From Bacteroidota bacterium (GTDB lineage Bacteria; Bacteroidota; Bacteroidia; Palsa-965), in NCBI GenBank assembly GCA_013298545.1, contig JAAFIA010000042.1, positions 1-41,363 of the forward strand: a stretch of DNA of 41,363 nt, given 5' to 3'. Positions 6,410 to 15,086 of this stretch are shown here, one piece after another (positions within the stretch are counted from its first letter, which is position 1; each line of letters opens with the position of its first letter). The notes below the pieces were generated by a model. It saw nothing but the letters and a program-made list of their open reading frames with translations. It searched no databases and was not told the DNA's origin. A program made the position numbers and the translations under genes.

Positions 6410-9400
6410 CTATACACGCACACCAATCACGAGCATATCATCTACCTGCTCCAGCATACCCCGCCAGTTTTCGATGGTTTGGTCGAGGAGTTTTCCCTGT
6501 TCGGGCAAATCGTTGTGTTGTAAGCCAAGCAATACGGCTTTGAGTTGTGCCGCTTTGAATTTCTTGCCTTGCGGCCCACCAAACTGATCGGTGTAACCGT
6601 CGGAGAATACATAGAACGTATCGCCCGTTTGCAGTTGAATGATTTGATTTTGGTATTTACCCGTTGCGTTTTCTTTGATGGAACCGATCGCAATTTTATC
6701 GCCTTTCAGTTCTTGAAACTGTTTTCCACGGAAGAAATAAAGGGAATTGAATGCGCCCGAAAACTCCAATTCAAGCGTTTGCAAATCGAGCGCCGCAAAG
6801 GCAATGTCAACACCATCGAGAATACGGAACTCATCAACCGAATGGCGCATTTTCTCCGTCATCAATTGATTCAGGCGATCTAAAATTTGTGCCGGACTTG
6901 CACTTTCGTGGCCATCGATCGCCTGTAAAATCATGTCGTTGGTAATGATGCTCATAAACGCACCCGGAACGCCGTGGCCTGTACAATCGACCGCAGCAAT
7001 TAAGGCGCGTTTTTTTCCATTGGCATTTACCTGGCGGAAGAAATAGAAATCGCCACTAACAATGTCTTTCGGCTTGTAGAGAATAAACGAATCGGGCAAA
7101 CAGGTTTTCAATTCGCGTCCGGGCAAGAGCATGGTATCTTGCAAACGTTTGGCATACCGAATACTGTCGGTAATTTCTTTGTGTTTTTGCGCCAGCTCTT
7201 CGTTTTTAATAGCCAATTCGAGTGTGCGTTGTTCTACTTTTTCTTCCAATATTTTTTTCTGTTTCTGCAATTTGCGCGTGCGTAATTTATCGAAACCATA
7301 GATGCAGAAGATCACGAGCAAGGTCATGACGATGTAGAAAAATGCGGTCTGCCAGAAAGGAGGTTTGACAAAAAATTTATATTCCACGGGTTTCGTATTC
7401 CACACCCCATCGTTATTGGAAGCCTGAACTTGAAAAACATATTCGCCTGGCGGAAGGTTGGAGTAAACCGCCTCATTGATGGTTGTAGGAACAGGCGACC
7501 AATCTTTGTCGAACCCTTCTAATTTGTACCGATAACGTACTTTTTGTGGAGCAGAAAGGCTTACACCAACAAATTGAAAGGTGAGGTGATTTTGATCGTA
7601 CGTAAATCGTGCGTCTTCGGGGAATGCCGCGTTACGCATAAAAATCTTTAGCCCATTAACTTGTGTAAGCGGCTCGGTGGTGTTTTTTGTATTCTCGCGC
7701 GCATCAAATTTTACAGCGCCCATGATGGTTCCAAACCAAAGATTGCCATCGCGATCGAGCGCAACGGCATTGGGATTGACTTCAACACCGAGAAATCCTT
7801 CGCTGCGGCCATAGTGCGAAAAACTACTGTCTTGGCGGTTGTAGCGATCAAGTCCGCGGCTGTTCCCAACCCAAACATTATTCTCGTTGTCGGTAATGAT
7901 GGCATAAGGCGTTTCGGTTGAAAGGCCATTTTCCATGGTAAAGTTTTTAAACTTTCTACCATCGAATAAATAAAGACCGCCGCCATACGCACCAAACCAC
8001 ATGTTATGGTCTTTGTCTTCGTTGATGCTGAGAATAAAGCGGTGAATAATTCCGCTCGATTCGTCGTAGCGCGTAAAACTTTTTCCATCGTACACCGAAA
8101 GGTAACCACCAAGTGCCCCAAACCAAAGTCGGCCTTGGCTATCGCGAAAAATGCGATAGACGTTGTTTCCCCCCAAACCATCTTCGGTAGAATAGTTGCG
8201 GAATGTTTTGGTCGCGGGATCAAATTTCGATGCGCCTTCTTTTGTTCCAAACCAGATATTTCCTTTCGGATCGGCATTGATGGCGTAAACCGTATTTCCG
8301 GCTAACCCATCCGTTGTTGTATAGGTTTCAAATTGCGATGCGCCACGACTGAGTTTGCTAACGCCTCCAAAACCTGTTCCGGCCCAGATCGTTCCTTGCT
8401 CGTCTTCAAAAAGTGAGAGAATTACATTGCTTCCCAATCCATTTGCCGTGGTGTAATTGGTTGTGGTAAACCGTTGCTCATTATTGCCCGACATTTTATA
8501 AAAACTCAACTTCGTTAATCCATTGTTTGTGCCGAGCCAGATATTTCCTGCGCGATCGGTACATGTTGCCCAGACAATATCGTTCAGCAAACCATCTTGC
8601 CGATCAAACAGTTGGAATCGTTCACCACGGTATTGATTTAAACCAACGTCAGTTCCAATCCAGATATTTCCTTCGCGGTCTTCGAGCAAGGCGCGCACAT
8701 TGAAATAATTCAAGCCTTGGCGCGTATTGTATGTTTTAAAAATAGCTTGGTCGATTGCGGTGTTTCTGTTTCCACTTTTGGCGGGCATAATTTTGGTTAC
8801 ACCGCCGCCCACAGTCCCAACCCACACAAAGCCACGCTTATCTGCACACAACGACTCAATAAAATTTCCGGCCAATCCTTGTGTTGTAGAAACAACTTTG
8901 TGTGTTGGCAATAAAACGGGAGCATTGCGCGCTGCAAAACCCGTTGGCAATTGCAAAACAATCACGCCAACATCAGCTGTACCCGCCCAGATTTCATTGC
9001 CGTCGTTTGCTTGTGTAAAACAGGTAATGGTGTTGCTTGGAAATCCGCGGGCCGCATTTAAATCCGTAAACGAAGCGGGCGAACTGACATCGAGGTGCGT
9101 ATCAAAAATGGTAATGCCATTGTCCGTTGCAATCCACATGTTACCATATTTATCCAGCGTAAGATCATACACATTGGAGCTAGCAATGCCGTCTTTCACA
9201 TTGAGGGCAAACATTTTATTCTTACCCGGATCGTAGATAAAAATCCCAGAACCTTCGGTAGCAATCCAATAATAACCTTGTGGATCTTCCTGAATTGCGG
9301 TAACAGTTTTGAAACGTGTGTATTCTTCGAGGTTTAAACTTTCAAATTTATGTCGGTTTGCATTGTACCGCGATACGCCGCCCGCCCAATGCCCAAACCA

Positions 9401-9688
9401 CAAATCGCCACGCTTATCTTTATACGAAACCGTAATCCAATCTTCTGCCAATCCGTTTTTGCGCGAAAAATTCTCAAACGTCCGTCCGTTGTATTTCGAC
9501 AGGCCAGCGAGTGTTCCAATCCATAAGTTTCCTTCATTGTCCTGTTCAAGCGTTTGCACCTGCGATTGGACAAGCCCTTGCTCTACTCCATAATTGATGA
9601 AGCTCGTGGTTTGTGCCTGCACCAGTGAGGCGAGACAAACCAACAACAAGAGGAGAATTTTATTTTTTGTATTTCGCCAGTTCAGCAT
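6410..9688 (-). CDS. Two-propeller sensor with Y_Y_Y domain and SpoIIE-type PP2C phosphatase
   Basis: 1092 aa from MLNWRNTKNK (9688); MKPHTMLNW (9703) is an alternative start. A signal peptide ends ASLVQAQ. Fourteen Reg_prop blades follow, each with a motif such as GNLWIGT, GDLWFGH, GNMWIAT, NEIWAGT or GNIWFGT, enough for two seven-bladed propellers. A Y_Y_Y domain (YRYKLEGFDKDWSP to PVEYKFFVKPP), one membrane helix (about 783-803) and a coiled coil come next. The cytoplasmic SpoIIE phosphatase has all metal-site motifs: VSGDFYF, AAVDCTGHGVPGAFMS, FSDGYTDQFGG and DDMLVIGV. It would turn a periplasmic signal into Ser/Thr-phosphoprotein dephosphorylation; ligand and target are unknown. Most propeller proteins of this type end in a histidine kinase. 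The start overlaps the upstream gene by 29 nt, suggesting translational coupling. Confidence 0.9.
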   Translation of the reverse strand: MLNWRNTKNKILLLLLVCLASLVQAQTTSFINYGVEQGLVQSQVQTLEQDNEGNLWIGTLAGLSKYNGRTFENFSRKNGLAEDWITVSYKDKRGDLWFGHWAGGVSRYNANRHKFESLNLEEYTRFKTVTAIQEDPQGYYWIATEGSGIFIYDPGKNKMFALNVKDGIASSNVYDLTLDKYGNMWIATDNGITIFDTHLDVSSPASFTDLNAARGFPSNTITCFTQANDGNEIWAGTADVGVIVLQLPTGFAARNAPVLLPTHKVVSTTQGLAGNFIESLCADKRGFVWVGTVGGGVTKIMPAKSGNRNTAIDQAIFKTYNTRQGLNYFNVRALLEDREGNIWIGTDVGLNQYRGERFQLFDRQDGLLNDIVWATCTDRAGNIWLGTNNGLTKLSFYKMSGNNEQRFTTTNYTTANGLGSNVILSLFEDEQGTIWAGTGFGGVSKLSRGASQFETYTTTDGLAGNTVYAINADPKGNIWFGTKEGASKFDPATKTFRNYSTEDGLGGNNVYRIFRDSQGRLWFGALGGYLSVYDGKSFTRYDESSGIIHRFILSINEDKDHNMWFGAYGGGLYLFDGRKFKNFTMENGLSTETPYAIITDNENNVWVGNSRGLDRYNRQDSSFSHYGRSEGFLGVEVNPNAVALDRDGNLWFGTIMGAVKFDARENTKNTTEPLTQVNGLKIFMRNAAFPEDARFTYDQNHLTFQFVGVSLSAPQKVRYRYKLEGFDKDWSPVPTTINEAVYSNLPPGEYVFQVQASNNDGVWNTKPVEYKFFVKPPFWQTAFFYIVMTLLVIFCIYGFDKLRTRKLQKQKKILEEKVEQRTLELAIKNEELAQKHKEITDSIRYAKRLQDTMLLPGRELKTCLPDSFILYKPKDIVSGDFYFFRQVNANGKKRALIAAVDCTGHGVPGAFMSIITNDMILQAIDGHESASPAQILDRLNQLMTEKMRHSVDEFRILDGVDIAFAALDLQTLELEFSGAFNSLYFFRGKQFQELKGDKIAIGSIKENATGKYQNQIIQLQTGDTFYVFSDGYTDQFGGPQGKKFKAAQLKAVLLGLQHNDLPEQGKLLDQTIENWRGMLEQVDDMLVIGVRV

Positions 9689-10964
9689 TGTATGTGGTTT
9701 CATCAATTTCAACATCGTCGCGGTAGTAGTAGGTACTTCCCCACCAATAGACTTCCATTTTATAGACAATTTTTTTTCCTCCGGGCCAACTGATGACCGT
9801 CGTTTTGGTATCTGAAAATGTTTCATCGAGGAACGTAATCACAATGTTTGGCGACGGTTCGTAATTGAGTGGGCCGCCATTGGTTGTGGCAACGGTTTTG
9901 AGTTTTCCGGCTTTATCTTTTCGTTCTTCGGTGGCCGCCGTTTCGACGAGGACTTTTACTTGTTGGTCTTTGGTTTGTTTATTGGTGGCGGTTTCTTGCG
10001 CTTTTGCTTTTTGTTGTTGATTAAGCGTATCGTTTTGCGCTTTTGTTTCGGCATCGCGGCGCATGGTTTCAACAACGGAATTGGATTCCGATGCTGATTT
10101 CATTTTATTGTATTTCTGCAAATTGGTCTGACGTTCGCTTTCGGCAACGAGTTTCAACAGGTTGTTTTCGTATTGCGATTTGACATTTTTATTTTGCTTC
10201 TCTTGTTCGAGGCGTTGTTGTTTTTCGCGTTCCAGCCTGATTTCGTCGCTTTCCATAGAAGGCTCGTCCGACTTCTCATTGGTCGGGTTCGTTGTTGGTT
10301 TGTTGCTGTTGCGTAGGCGTTCTTCTTCTTCGCGTTTTTTACGATCTTCTTCTTCACGCGCCAAGCGCTGGCGTTCTTGTTCTTCCAAGCGCGATTTTTC
10401 TTCGGCGTCGCGCTTTGCTTTTTCTTCGGCTTCTTTGATGGCTAATTGCTTGCGGCGTTCTTCTTCGGGATTTTTAAAAATTTCGTCGATGAAGCGATAA
10501 GACGGATCGTCGTGAAAGCCTTTGCTTCCATCAAAAACGACTTTGATAAATGGTTTGTTTGCGAAAAGTTCGGTTTTTACTTTGGGATCGCCAGCACTGA
10601 AGAATGGAATTTCAGCAACGTAATCGGGATAAAGACCTGCTTTTTCTTTGGGCACACGCAAGTCCATGAGCATGTGCATATCGACACATCCGGGTGCTGA
10701 AAAATTGATGCGATACTGGTGGCCGAGGTCGATGGTGAATTTAAATTTCCCGTTGCGTCCTGTTGTCAGGCTAATGATTTGTTTGCCATCCATGAGCACC
10801 ACCACATTGGCACCAGCAAGCGGTTGAGCCGCTTTAGTGGCCGTTCCGAAAAAGCGCATATCGCCTTGCGCGCGCAAAGCTAGCCCGGCAAGAAGAAAAA
10901 GAGCAACCGCGATAAGGCGACTTGTCTGTTTTATGCTTGATTTCAGAAAAGGGTCAAAACGCAT
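9660..10964 (-). CDS. Secreted protein with carboxypeptidase-regulatory-like domain and long charged coiled coil
   Basis: 434 aa. The start MRFDPFLKSS (10964) leads into a signal peptide ending GLALRAQ. A beta-sandwich-like segment follows (MRFFGTATKAAQPLAGANVVV to PGCVDMHMLM), like the CarboxypepD_reg domains used as spacers in Bacteroidetes surface proteins. About 200 residues of Glu/Lys/Arg/Gln-rich helix come next (EEERRKQLAIKEAEEKAKRD and similar), probably coiled coil. A distinct C-terminal domain (PNIVITFLDETF to AELAKYKK) is rich in Tyr, Trp and Thr. No enzyme motif is seen. It is encoded immediately before, and overlaps by 29 nt, the propeller-phosphatase gene, so the two products are probably made together; a periplasmic partner for the sensor is an inference. 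Confidence 0.7.
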   Translation of the reverse strand: MRFDPFLKSSIKQTSRLIAVALFLLAGLALRAQGDMRFFGTATKAAQPLAGANVVVLMDGKQIISLTTGRNGKFKFTIDLGHQYRINFSAPGCVDMHMLMDLRVPKEKAGLYPDYVAEIPFFSAGDPKVKTELFANKPFIKVVFDGSKGFHDDPSYRFIDEIFKNPEEERRKQLAIKEAEEKAKRDAEEKSRLEEQERQRLAREEEDRKKREEEERLRNSNKPTTNPTNEKSDEPSMESDEIRLEREKQQRLEQEKQNKNVKSQYENNLLKLVAESERQTNLQKYNKMKSASESNSVVETMRRDAETKAQNDTLNQQQKAKAQETATNKQTKDQQVKVLVETAATEERKDKAGKLKTVATTNGGPLNYEPSPNIVITFLDETFSDTKTTVISWPGGKKIVYKMEVYWWGSTYYYRDDVEIDETTYNAELAKYKK

Positions 10965-10990
10965 AATGGGTTTGGTGAACCTGATTTGCC

Positions 10991-10998
10991 GAAAGGTA
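10991..10998 (-). promoter_or_regulatory. Possible -7 box TACCTTTC for the two-gene sensor operon
   Basis: It matches TAnnTTTG except for the last base and lies 26 nt upstream of the ATG at 10964. No -33 TTG is found at the right spacing. Confidence 0.3.
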
Positions 10999-11047
10999 GG
11001 AATTTGCGTTGAATTGAAACGCAATCTTTGGGGCAAACAAAAGCGTT

Positions 11048-11512
11048 TTAGGCTTTATGAATAATGTATTTTACAACGCCACGAATTTCAACATCCATCC
11101 CTACTTTAATCTCAATGGGTGGAAACTTTTTATTTTCCGGCATAAGGAATAATTTTTTCCCTTTTTGTACAATGCGTTTTACCGTCAACTCGCCATCAAC
11201 AACAGCAATGACAATCCGACCATCCGATGGCAATTCCATGGCATCAACAACCAAGAGGTCGCCATCTGCAATGCCCGCATTTTTCATGGATTCGCCGCTT
11301 ACACGAACGAGAAAGGTAGATTCTGGCCTACGGATAAAATATTCGTTCAGATCGATGCGTTGTTCTTCGCTCGATTCAGCTTGCGCAGGAAAACCCGCAG
11401 CAACGGAATCAGTATATAAAGAGAGTTCAAACCTGCGGTCGAAAGCGGGTTGAAAAATATCGAGCATGGGGTGATCGAAATCGGATCGTTTTATTTTCAG
11501 ACGTTTTGCCAT
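11048..11512 (-). CDS. umuD: UmuD-like self-cleaving S24 peptidase
   Basis: 154 aa, slightly longer than E. coli UmuD (139). The pieces needed for self-cleavage are present: a cleavage site DSVAAGFPAQAE (A39-G40), the catalytic serine in VSGESM (S75) and the general-base lysine in ELTVKRI (K112). There is no helix-turn-helix, so it is not LexA. UmuD, once cut with help of RecA filaments, forms the accessory subunit of the error-prone DNA polymerase V. Usually umuC lies just downstream; here the next gene is unrelated, so its polymerase partner must be elsewhere or lost. It has its own -7 box, TAAATTTG. I could not identify a convincing SOS operator. Confidence 0.85.
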   Translation of the reverse strand: MAKRLKIKRSDFDHPMLDIFQPAFDRRFELSLYTDSVAAGFPAQAESSEEQRIDLNEYFIRRPESTFLVRVSGESMKNAGIADGDLLVVDAMELPSDGRIVIAVVDGELTVKRIVQKGKKLFLMPENKKFPPIEIKVGMDVEIRGVVKYIIHKA

Positions 11513-11541
11513 GTTGCTGGGGGCGCAATGATTCTGTTAAA

Positions 11542-11549
11542 CAAATTTA
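11542..11549 (-). promoter_or_regulatory. -7 box TAAATTTG for the umuD-like gene
   Basis: A perfect TAnnTTTG on the minus strand, 29 nt upstream of the ATG at 11512. The surrounding stretch shows only weak dyad symmetry. Confidence 0.45.
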
Positions 11550-11765
11550 GTTCAGGATAATCTTGGTCTTATAAAACCTGAAAATGGTTTATGAACAGGT
11601 TATGAAAAACGGGGCATGGCCTAGTACTGCCGTTTTATCGTTGCCGCTCGTTGGTATCGGTTCTCCTTTTCTTGTTTCAACTGCATATCAAACAAACGTT
11701 ATTTAAGCCCGTATGGATTAGGCCTGTCTTAAATTTCTACCGACAAAAAAGCGGCACTTGTCTAA
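11550..11765. other. Intergenic stretch without a gene
   Basis: It lies between the umuD-like promoter and the palindromic element. There is no credible open frame. It contains short near-repeats (for example GGTTTATGAA and GGTTATGAA around 11587-11610) but nothing I recognise. Confidence 0.5.
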
Positions 11766-11928
11766 GAGCCTGTTTAAATTTCATCCTTTGAGTTTGTTAT
11801 GCGCCTTTTTGCACCATACTTCGTTACGTTTTTTGACCGTAGGCGCGCCGCTATGGCCTTCAAAACGTGCCTCGTCTGGCACAAAAATGCATCATAACAA
11901 TTCTCAAAAACAAATTTCAAACAGGCTC
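11766..11928. mobile_element. MITE-like palindromic element with TAA target duplication
   Basis: The element is 163 bp. The left end GAGCCTGTTTAAATTT (11766-11781) is mirrored by the right end AAATTTCAAACAGGCTC (11912-11928). TAA flanks both ends (11763-11765 and 11929-11931), as expected for a 3-bp target duplication of the TNA type. The inside is also an imperfect palindrome centred on GGCGCGCC near 11847: TTTTTGCACC on the left, for example, faces GGCACAAAAA on the right. No transposase is encoded, so it would depend on an element elsewhere. It lies directly upstream of the glycosyltransferase gene at 11976. The IS family is not identified; IS5-type elements make such duplications. Confidence 0.7.
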
Positions 11929-11948
11929 TAAGGCAAAAAATTTCCTGC

Positions 11949-11956
11949 TATCTTTC
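11949..11956 (+). promoter_or_regulatory. Possible -7 box TATCTTTC for the TMTC-like gene
   Basis: One mismatch to TAnnTTTG, 19 nt upstream of the ATG at 11976. The expected -33 position would fall at the right edge of the palindromic element, and no TTG is found there. Confidence 0.35.
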
Positions 11957-11975
11957 CGAAATTGTATTTTCGTTT

Positions 11976-14252
11976 ATGGCCAAACAAGCTACTAAAAAAG
12001 GAACTGTTGCTTTTCGTCAACCTGAGCTATCGGGTAAAGGCTGGTTCTTTGTTCGCGATTTTCGCATGCAGGCTGCAATCATTGCGGTACTGACGATTGT
12101 GTTTAATTACAACACTATTTTCAATAAATACGCGCTCGACGATGATATTATCATGCGTCAGAACATGTATGTGCAAAAAGGATTTTCGGGCATTGGCGAA
12201 ATCATGTCGAATGATGCGTATAAAAGTTTTTATGCCAGTATGGGCATCGAACAACAGCTTTCCGGCGGTCGTTATCGTCCTTTGTCTATTGTAACATTTG
12301 CCATCGAGCAACAAATTTTTGGCGAGTGCCTTGGCGGGGAGTTTACCGATGTTCGCGATTCGATTATGGCCATGAATCGTGTCAATTCCAAAGACGTGGC
12401 CACCTATCAGCGATTGGCCAACCGCCGCACGGAGTTAGAGGAACGCATCAAAGCGAGCAACCTTTCCATTGCCGGAATTCGACATGGATTTCAAGTGTTT
12501 TGGTACATTCTGGCCTTGTTGATTGTGTTTTACTTTTTGCATCATTTCATTTTCCGCGAAAACACAGATATTGCGTTTTTAACGGTGTTGCTTTTTCTCT
12601 TTCATCCAATTCATAGCGAAGTCATTGCCAACGTAAAAAGTCGTGACGAGATTTTTTCGCTTCTTTTTATTGGACTGACATTCATTTTCTTTTTCAAATA
12701 TGATCTTGAGCGTAAACGCAATGATTTGATTCGCGGCTGTGTGTTTTTCTTTTTGGCGCTACTTTCAAAAGAATATGCCTTTGTGATGATTGTGTTGATT
12801 CCGGCAGGATTGATGCTTTTCCACAAGCGTAAATTCTCGGAGATTCGCGCGTCGCTGGGTGCGGCGGGTGCTGTTTTCCTCTTTTACTTTTTTATTCGTC
12901 TGAGCATTTTGGGATTGGCAACGGCGCCTGTTGACAAAAGCACACAAGATCCGCTCAATGATCCGTACATGTATGCAAAAGGATCGCAAGCATTCGCCTC
13001 AAAAGTTGATCGGCTCGATGATTACTTGCACCTTTTGGTTTTTCCGTATCGGCTTTCGGCAGATTATTCGTACCAACATTTTCCGTACAGCAAGATGTTT
13101 GATGCGGGATTCTCGCTTTCGCTAATTACCATGCTTGGGTTAGTGGCATTGCTCGTTTATTTCTGGCGAAAAAAGCACGCGATGGCATTTGCCTTGTTGA
13201 TTTACCTTGGCTTTTTTGCCTTGGTGAGCAACATGCTCTTTGATATTGGTGCAACGATGGGCGAGCGTTTGATTTTCCATTCTTCGTTGGGCTTTGTGAT
13301 GTTAGTGGCGTGGGGCTTGATTACGGGAATTGAGAAGCTCGAAAAATTTGGATCGGGCACGCGTTATCTGGCATTGGTTTTTGTTGTTGCGGTAGCTATT
13401 CCGTGTCTTTCTTATACCTGGGAGCGCAACGCAAACTGGTCAAGCGACTATACGTTATTTACGCGCGATGTGTTGACGAATCCAAACAGTGCGCTTTGCA
13501 ATGGCAATGCGGGTGCGCAATACATGGATAAGGCGTTGACGTATCAAGGAAAAGATTCTGCCATGCTTCGACGCTATTCCGATTCGGCATTTACCTATCT
13601 GAGTCGTGCAACAAAACTCCATACGCGTTATGTCAATGGGTTTTTGAATTTGGGCCTTTGCGAATACCATCGCGGGCATTACGAAGAGGCTGCTCAGGCT
13701 TGGTACAATGGTGCAACGTATTTCCGCAATCATCCCTTGCTTGGAAATTATGCGTCGTATTTTTCGACACGCATGCAAGCTGCTGCGGAGAAAAAAGATT
13801 ATAAAACAGCGCAATACTGGGCGCGGTTAGCGGCACTCACCAATCCGTATAAAATTCAAGGTTGGATTGATTACGGTGGAGCGAGTTATATGGCGCGCGA
13901 TTTTGGTGTGGCGAAAATGGCTTTCAACGAAGCATTCCGACGCAAACCGCGTGTTTTTGAAACCAACGAGGCGGTTGCTGCATGGCGACAAGATTCTGCC
14001 AATGCGCAACAAGGATTTAACGTGATGTATTATTGCGATAGTACGCAACGCATGTACAACAAGGATTCGAGCAATTTGCAATACATGTTGAACATGGCGA
14101 ATACATTTGCCGGAAATCCGGAGTTCTTCCCCGAATCGAAACGGATTTTGACTAAAATTTTAGCTTCGGACCCAGCCAACGAACGGACAAAACGCATGTT
14201 GGATTCGGTCATGACCTTGGAGAAAAAAATTGTTTTGCCGCCGTCGAAATAA
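11976..14252 (+). CDS. TMTC-like polytopic glycosyltransferase (DUF1736/GT-C) with C-terminal TPRs
   Basis: 758 aa. The N-terminal two-thirds has about ten membrane helices and the acidic first-loop motif DDDIIMRQN (D55-D57) typical of GT-C enzymes. R99 starts RYRPLS, and residues 210-226 read HPIHSEVIANVKSRDEI. This is the pattern of the TMTC/DUF1736 family, whose animal members are O-mannosyltransferases using a lipid-linked sugar. Residues about 500-745 are helical repeats that fit tetratricopeptide repeats (FLNLGLCEYHRGHYEEAAQA, for instance). An unusual stretch at 120-165 is charged and helical. Substrate and sugar are unknown; O-glycosylation of periplasmic proteins is a reasonable inference. 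The start at 11976 is the first Met after the MITE-like element. Confidence 0.82.
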   Translation: MAKQATKKGTVAFRQPELSGKGWFFVRDFRMQAAIIAVLTIVFNYNTIFNKYALDDDIIMRQNMYVQKGFSGIGEIMSNDAYKSFYASMGIEQQLSGGRYRPLSIVTFAIEQQIFGECLGGEFTDVRDSIMAMNRVNSKDVATYQRLANRRTELEERIKASNLSIAGIRHGFQVFWYILALLIVFYFLHHFIFRENTDIAFLTVLLFLFHPIHSEVIANVKSRDEIFSLLFIGLTFIFFFKYDLERKRNDLIRGCVFFFLALLSKEYAFVMIVLIPAGLMLFHKRKFSEIRASLGAAGAVFLFYFFIRLSILGLATAPVDKSTQDPLNDPYMYAKGSQAFASKVDRLDDYLHLLVFPYRLSADYSYQHFPYSKMFDAGFSLSLITMLGLVALLVYFWRKKHAMAFALLIYLGFFALVSNMLFDIGATMGERLIFHSSLGFVMLVAWGLITGIEKLEKFGSGTRYLALVFVVAVAIPCLSYTWERNANWSSDYTLFTRDVLTNPNSALCNGNAGAQYMDKALTYQGKDSAMLRRYSDSAFTYLSRATKLHTRYVNGFLNLGLCEYHRGHYEEAAQAWYNGATYFRNHPLLGNYASYFSTRMQAAAEKKDYKTAQYWARLAALTNPYKIQGWIDYGGASYMARDFGVAKMAFNEAFRRKPRVFETNEAVAAWRQDSANAQQGFNVMYYCDSTQRMYNKDSSNLQYMLNMANTFAGNPEFFPESKRILTKILASDPANERTKRMLDSVMTLEKKIVLPPSK

Positions 14253-14317
14253 CAGGTTCACATTCATTTGTTAATAAAAGACATTGGTTTTTGTAACCTA
14301 GTGGTTGGTGTATGCGT

Positions 14318-14325
14318 TAACTTTG
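14318..14325 (+). promoter_or_regulatory. -7 box TAACTTTG
   Basis: A perfect TAnnTTTG, 21 nt upstream of the ATG at 14347. It separates this small gene from the preceding glycosyltransferase gene. Confidence 0.55.
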
Positions 14326-14346
14326 CATCCATTACAACTGATCTTT

Positions 14347-14607
14347 ATGAGTACCCGCGAAGACATTCTTAAAAAATATTTTGCCAAAGCAACCATTGGC
14401 GGAACAACAAGCATCAATGACCTGCGCGATCGCGAGTTTAGTGGCGATTCATTAACACAGGAAGAATATCTGGCACTACATAATTTCGATCGCTTTCGCA
14501 TCGAAGAATTGAATGCACAAACAAACGATCTGGCTTTTCATGAGCGGTATCGTCAACTTCAAGTCATGGCTAATCTTGCCGATTGGCGCGATTTCCTCTC
14601 CCTCTAA
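14347..14607 (+). CDS. Small hypothetical protein
   Basis: 86 aa from MSTREDILKKYF (14347); an extension to 14305 would run across the -7 box. It is soluble, acidic to neutral and mostly helical by composition (LTQEEYLALHNFDRFRIEEL, then HERYRQLQVMANLADWRDFL). There is no signal peptide, metal motif or known domain. The start is set by a perfect -7 box 21 nt upstream and the end is followed by a hairpin terminator, so it is a single-gene unit and very likely expressed. I do not recognise the family. Confidence 0.7.
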   Translation: MSTREDILKKYFAKATIGGTTSINDLRDREFSGDSLTQEEYLALHNFDRFRIEELNAQTNDLAFHERYRQLQVMANLADWRDFLSL

Positions 14608-14624
14608 TCATTCGCTTTTCTTTT

Positions 14625-14660
14625 AAAAAATCCGTTTACGTTTGTATTCGGATTTTTTTT
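14625..14660 (+). terminator. Intrinsic terminator after the small hypothetical gene
   Basis: AAAAAATCCG and CGGATTTTTTTT form a 10-bp stem around a 14-nt loop, followed by a U-run, 18 nt after the stop at 14607. Confidence 0.7.
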
Positions 14661-14681
14661 GTCCCTTTTAAAATTTCTGCC

Positions 14682-15086
14682 ATGCGCTACTTTATCATTT
14701 TGTCCTTGCTCTTTTGTTTTACCCAAGCAACAAAAGCACAAACCACACACCAGTCGCTAGATACCATCACGGTTCCGAAGCAGGTCGAAAATGTATATAA
14801 TCGACCACTCTACCACGATTCGGCGGTGAGTAGTTTTGTTATTGTGATTTATAAGGAAGTCAAAAAACATAAACACGAGCACCATGCCGAACATGTTTAT
14901 GTGATTTCGGGCGAAGCGGATATGCTTTTGGGCGATAGCACCATTCACATTCGTGCGGGCGACATCATCTTCATTCCTACAAACACAGCTCATGCCGTTC
15001 GCGTTACCTCAAAAGAACCCTTGAAAGTATTGTCGATTCAAGCGCCGTATTTCGATGGGAAAGATCGGGTTATGCTCGATAAGTAA
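14682..15086 (+). CDS. Secreted cupin-domain protein
   Basis: 134 aa. The signal peptide is MRYFIILSLLFCFTQATKAQ. The rest is a single small beta-barrel cupin: KHKHEHHAEHVYVISGEADM supplies the usual His-His-Glu-type metal ligands of motif 1, and IRAGDIIFIPTNTAHAVRV is motif 2 with its final His. Such exported cupins can bind metal or a small ligand, and no reaction can be assigned. The start at 14682 is chosen because it opens the signal peptide; an in-frame Met at 14583 lies inside the previous gene. No perfect -7 box is visible, and the gene follows a terminator closely. Confidence 0.8.
   Translation: MRYFIILSLLFCFTQATKAQTTHQSLDTITVPKQVENVYNRPLYHDSAVSSFVIVIYKEVKKHKHEHHAEHVYVISGEADMLLGDSTIHIRAGDIIFIPTNTAHAVRVTSKEPLKVLSIQAPYFDGKDRVMLDK

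Noticed and set aside
7711-8277. 188-residue open frame on the minus strand within the propeller gene
   Set aside because: It lies in a shifted frame of the repeated propeller blades and has no recognisable domain.
11530-11560. LexA-type SOS operator before the umuD-like gene
   Set aside because: The CTGTTAAACA...TTTAGTTCAG stretch has too many mismatches between its arms to call.
11766-11928. Complete insertion sequence
   Set aside because: It is only 163 bp and has no transposase frame; it fits a non-autonomous element.
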